From Arthrobacter roseus (GTDB lineage: Bacteria > Actinomycetota > Actinomycetes > Actinomycetales > Micrococcaceae): a stretch of 64,000 bases of DNA. Each line of letters begins with the position of its first letter. The stretch's first letter is position 1. This document shows, piece after piece, positions 62,412 to 64,000 of the stretch. The stretch spans positions 1,178,001 through 1,242,000 of the forward strand of contig NZ_JAFBCU010000001.1 in NCBI RefSeq assembly GCF_016907875.1. Direction: 5' to 3'. The notes under the pieces were generated by a model, which saw only the letters and a program-made list of their open reading frames with translations, was not told where the DNA came from and did not search any database. The translations under genes were made by a program, and so were the position numbers.

Positions 62412-63965
62412 ATGACGGAATATCGGGAATTCTTTGTTCCACACACAGGGTGGAGCCTCCAGCCAAAGACCACGCCAAAACCGGCCTGGCCCGGCGATGT
62501 GGACGAACACAAAAATTTACCGTCCATCACCCCGGCAAGCACGAAAACCGTCACCGGTGTTCCCTGGCGGATGCGCTACCAGGCGTCTCTGCGCATCACG
62601 GACTTCGTGATCATCGCCGCCGCCGCAATCCTCAGCGCGAACCTGCTCGGACGTGGCGTCGAAAGCACGGAGGTGGCTTTCGCACCCTCGTTTGCAGCAT
62701 TGGCAGGACTCGTCTGGATTGGCATGATGTCCGGTTTCCGAACCCGTGATGCGCGTATTTTCGGCGTCGGAGCTCTGGAGTACAAACGAATTGTTCACGC
62801 CAGTGCCGCCACCTTCGGGGCCTTCGCCGTCGTCGTCGTGCTGACCGGCGTCCAGGACTACCGAGGCCTCTTTCTCGTCACTTTTCCCACCGGCACTCTG
62901 GCGTTGGTCGGCAGCCGGTGGATCTGGCGGAACTGGCTGACCAAACAACGCGAGTATGGGCACTTCCTGTCCCGCGTAGTGGTGGTCGGGCGGCTTCAGG
63001 ACGTCGAATACGTGAGCTCCCGTATCGCTAAAACCGCAGGAGCCGCCTATGACGTGGTGGGCGCAGTTGTTGAGGGCCCTTGCCCTGGGGACCGGCTCGG
63101 CGGTGCGGTGCACGGCATTCCACTGACCAGGGGCCTACGCAACGTTGAGCACACCGTCGCGGAGTCGGGAGCCGACGCCGTCATCGTGGCGGGACAGCTC
63201 CGCAAGGGAGGCAACTGGGTACGGGAACTCGGCTGGAACCTCGAACGCTCCGGGACCGAACTCGTCGTGGCATCTTCGCTGACCAATGTCGCAGGGCCTC
63301 GGATTCAGATGCGGCCCGTGGAGGGACTGCCGCTGATGCACGTGGAACTACCTCAGTTCACCGGTGGACGACACGTCGTCAAGCGTTGCATTGACATCAG
63401 CGCGGCCCTGCTGGCGCTCATTGTCCTGATGCCTTTGCTGCTGACCCTGGGCCTGCTCGTCGTCCGCGACAGCACCGGCCCTGCACTGTTCCGCCAGGAG
63501 CGAGTGGGAAGGCAAGGTGGAACCTTCCGAATGCTGAAGTTCCGCTCCATGGTCACCACAGCCGAAGCAGATCTTGAAAAGCTGCGCAAGGAAAATCAGG
63601 GCAATGGTGTTCTGTTCAAGCTGCGCGAAGATCCCCGAGTGACCCGTGTAGGCACGTGGATGCGCAAATACTCGCTCGATGAACTACCTCAGCTCTGGAA
63701 CGTCGTCAGGGGAGAGATGTCGCTCGTGGGCCCGCGCCCTCCGCTGCCCAGCGAAGTGAACTCCTACGCCGGACATACCCACCGCCGGCTCTACATCAAA
63801 CCCGGGCTGACCGGCCTGTGGCAGATTAACGGGCGCTCCGATCTGGACTGGGAAGAGAGCGTGCGGTTGGACCTCTACTACGTGGAGAACTGGTCCGTCA
63901 CCGGAGACCTCATGATCATGTGGCGCACCTTCAAAGTGATGCTCAAGCCGGAAGGGGCTTACTGA
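62412..63965 (+). CDS. Polyprenyl glycosylphosphotransferase (exopolysaccharide-initiating sugar transferase)
   Basis: 517 residues. An N-terminal region with four membrane helices (ITDFVIIAAAAILSANLLG first), a Rossmann-like CoA-binding-type domain (FLSRVVVVGRLQDVEYVSS), a fifth helix (IDISAALLALIVLMPLLL) and the catalytic bacterial sugar transferase domain with RMLKFRSM, RKYSLDELPQLWNVVRGEMS, LVGPRPPLPSEV and KPGLTGLWQINGRSDLDW. It places the first sugar-phosphate on the polyprenyl carrier, opening repeat-unit synthesis. ATG 62412 or 62385 are possible starts; the hairpin at 62348 lies just upstream. The next gene appears to begin at 63965. Confidence 0.94.
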   Translation: MTEYREFFVPHTGWSLQPKTTPKPAWPGDVDEHKNLPSITPASTKTVTGVPWRMRYQASLRITDFVIIAAAAILSANLLGRGVESTEVAFAPSFAALAGLVWIGMMSGFRTRDARIFGVGALEYKRIVHASAATFGAFAVVVVLTGVQDYRGLFLVTFPTGTLALVGSRWIWRNWLTKQREYGHFLSRVVVVGRLQDVEYVSSRIAKTAGAAYDVVGAVVEGPCPGDRLGGAVHGIPLTRGLRNVEHTVAESGADAVIVAGQLRKGGNWVRELGWNLERSGTELVVASSLTNVAGPRIQMRPVEGLPLMHVELPQFTGGRHVVKRCIDISAALLALIVLMPLLLTLGLLVVRDSTGPALFRQERVGRQGGTFRMLKFRSMVTTAEADLEKLRKENQGNGVLFKLREDPRVTRVGTWMRKYSLDELPQLWNVVRGEMSLVGPRPPLPSEVNSYAGHTHRRLYIKPGLTGLWQINGRSDLDWEESVRLDLYYVENWSVTGDLMIMWRTFKVMLKPEGAY

Positions 63966-64000
63966 TGCGTAGCTGGGGAAACAGTCTAGGAAAGGCAGCC
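63965..64000 (+). CDS. Start of a downstream gene, cut by window end
   Basis: ATG 63965 overlaps the last base of the glycosylphosphotransferase stop (TGATG) and is open for 12 codons (MRSWGNSLGKAA) to the window edge. The overlap suggests translational coupling with the polysaccharide gene. Too short to assign a family. Confidence 0.4.
   Translation, partial: MRSWGNSLGKAA

Noticed and set aside
1-64000. Prophage, insertion sequences or CRISPR arrays
   Set aside because: No transposase, integrase, phage structural gene or regularly spaced repeat array was found on either strand.

Overview
The window is a 64 kb stretch of a moderately GC-rich actinobacterial chromosome, most likely from an Arthrobacter-like member of the Micrococcaceae. 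The evidence is a WhiB2-type regulator, a resuscitation-promoting factor, a LytR-CpsA-Psr protein, DUF4245/DUF3499/DUF5719/TIGR03089/TIGR01906 proteins, frequent GTG starts, a tRNA without an encoded CCA end, and gene order that matches known Mycobacterium tuberculosis blocks. No phage, insertion sequence or CRISPR array is visible.

Layout. (1) 1-12035 matches the order around Rv1084-Rv1100: DUF255 protein, TrhA/hemolysin III, cis-prenyltransferase, PhoH2, fumC, DUF4245 and glpX. Inserted among them are two GNAT acetyltransferases, an A24 prepilin peptidase, a NUDIX hydrolase, an SRPBCC protein and a beta-carbonic anhydrase. (2) 12039-28954 resembles the Rv3248c-Rv3277 neighbourhood and is centred on the envelope: FemAB-like protein, manA, LCP ligase, purE-purK, GtrA, TIGR03089, whiB2, a giant membrane GT2, DUF5719, a degenerate zincin, DUF3499, a Trm112-like mini-protein, ahcY and an L,D-transpeptidase. 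(3) 28944-36007 holds RDD, SpoIIM, TIGR01906, protein O-mannosyltransferase, rsmI and a succinate-semialdehyde dehydrogenase. (4) 36015-40789 is a MoxR-DUF58-transglutaminase operon. (5) 40917-46086 is tatD-rpf-ksgA-ABC-F. (6) 46202-51932 is a tripartite tricarboxylate transporter (tctC-tctB-tctA) divergent from a CitA/DcuS-type two-component system. (7) 52225-56326 is tRNA-Gln, glmU, prs, rplY and pth, closed by a strong intrinsic terminator. (8) 56624-64000 holds two tandem ~880-residue ATPase-LuxR regulators, a 478-bp structured leader, and a polyprenyl glycosylphosphotransferase that probably opens an exopolysaccharide cluster running off the window.

How the parts work together. Much of the window serves cell-envelope construction: isoprenoid carrier, UDP-GlcNAc and PRPP supply, mannose supply, glycan ligation, L,D-crosslinking, O-mannosylation, Rpf remodelling and exopolysaccharide priming. 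It also has a self-contained tricarboxylate-uptake locus with its own sensor.

The least explained region is 56.4-62.4 kb. Two linked ATPase-LuxR proteins face a leader with helically phased GTAG repeats and a perfect 16-bp hairpin just ahead of the glycosyltransferase start. Other points of interest are a giant GT2 gene with no canonical start codon for its conserved N-terminus, a BldD-like palindrome in the whiB2 promoter, a small palindromic repeat family, and loss of ispE, metG and manB from their usual places.
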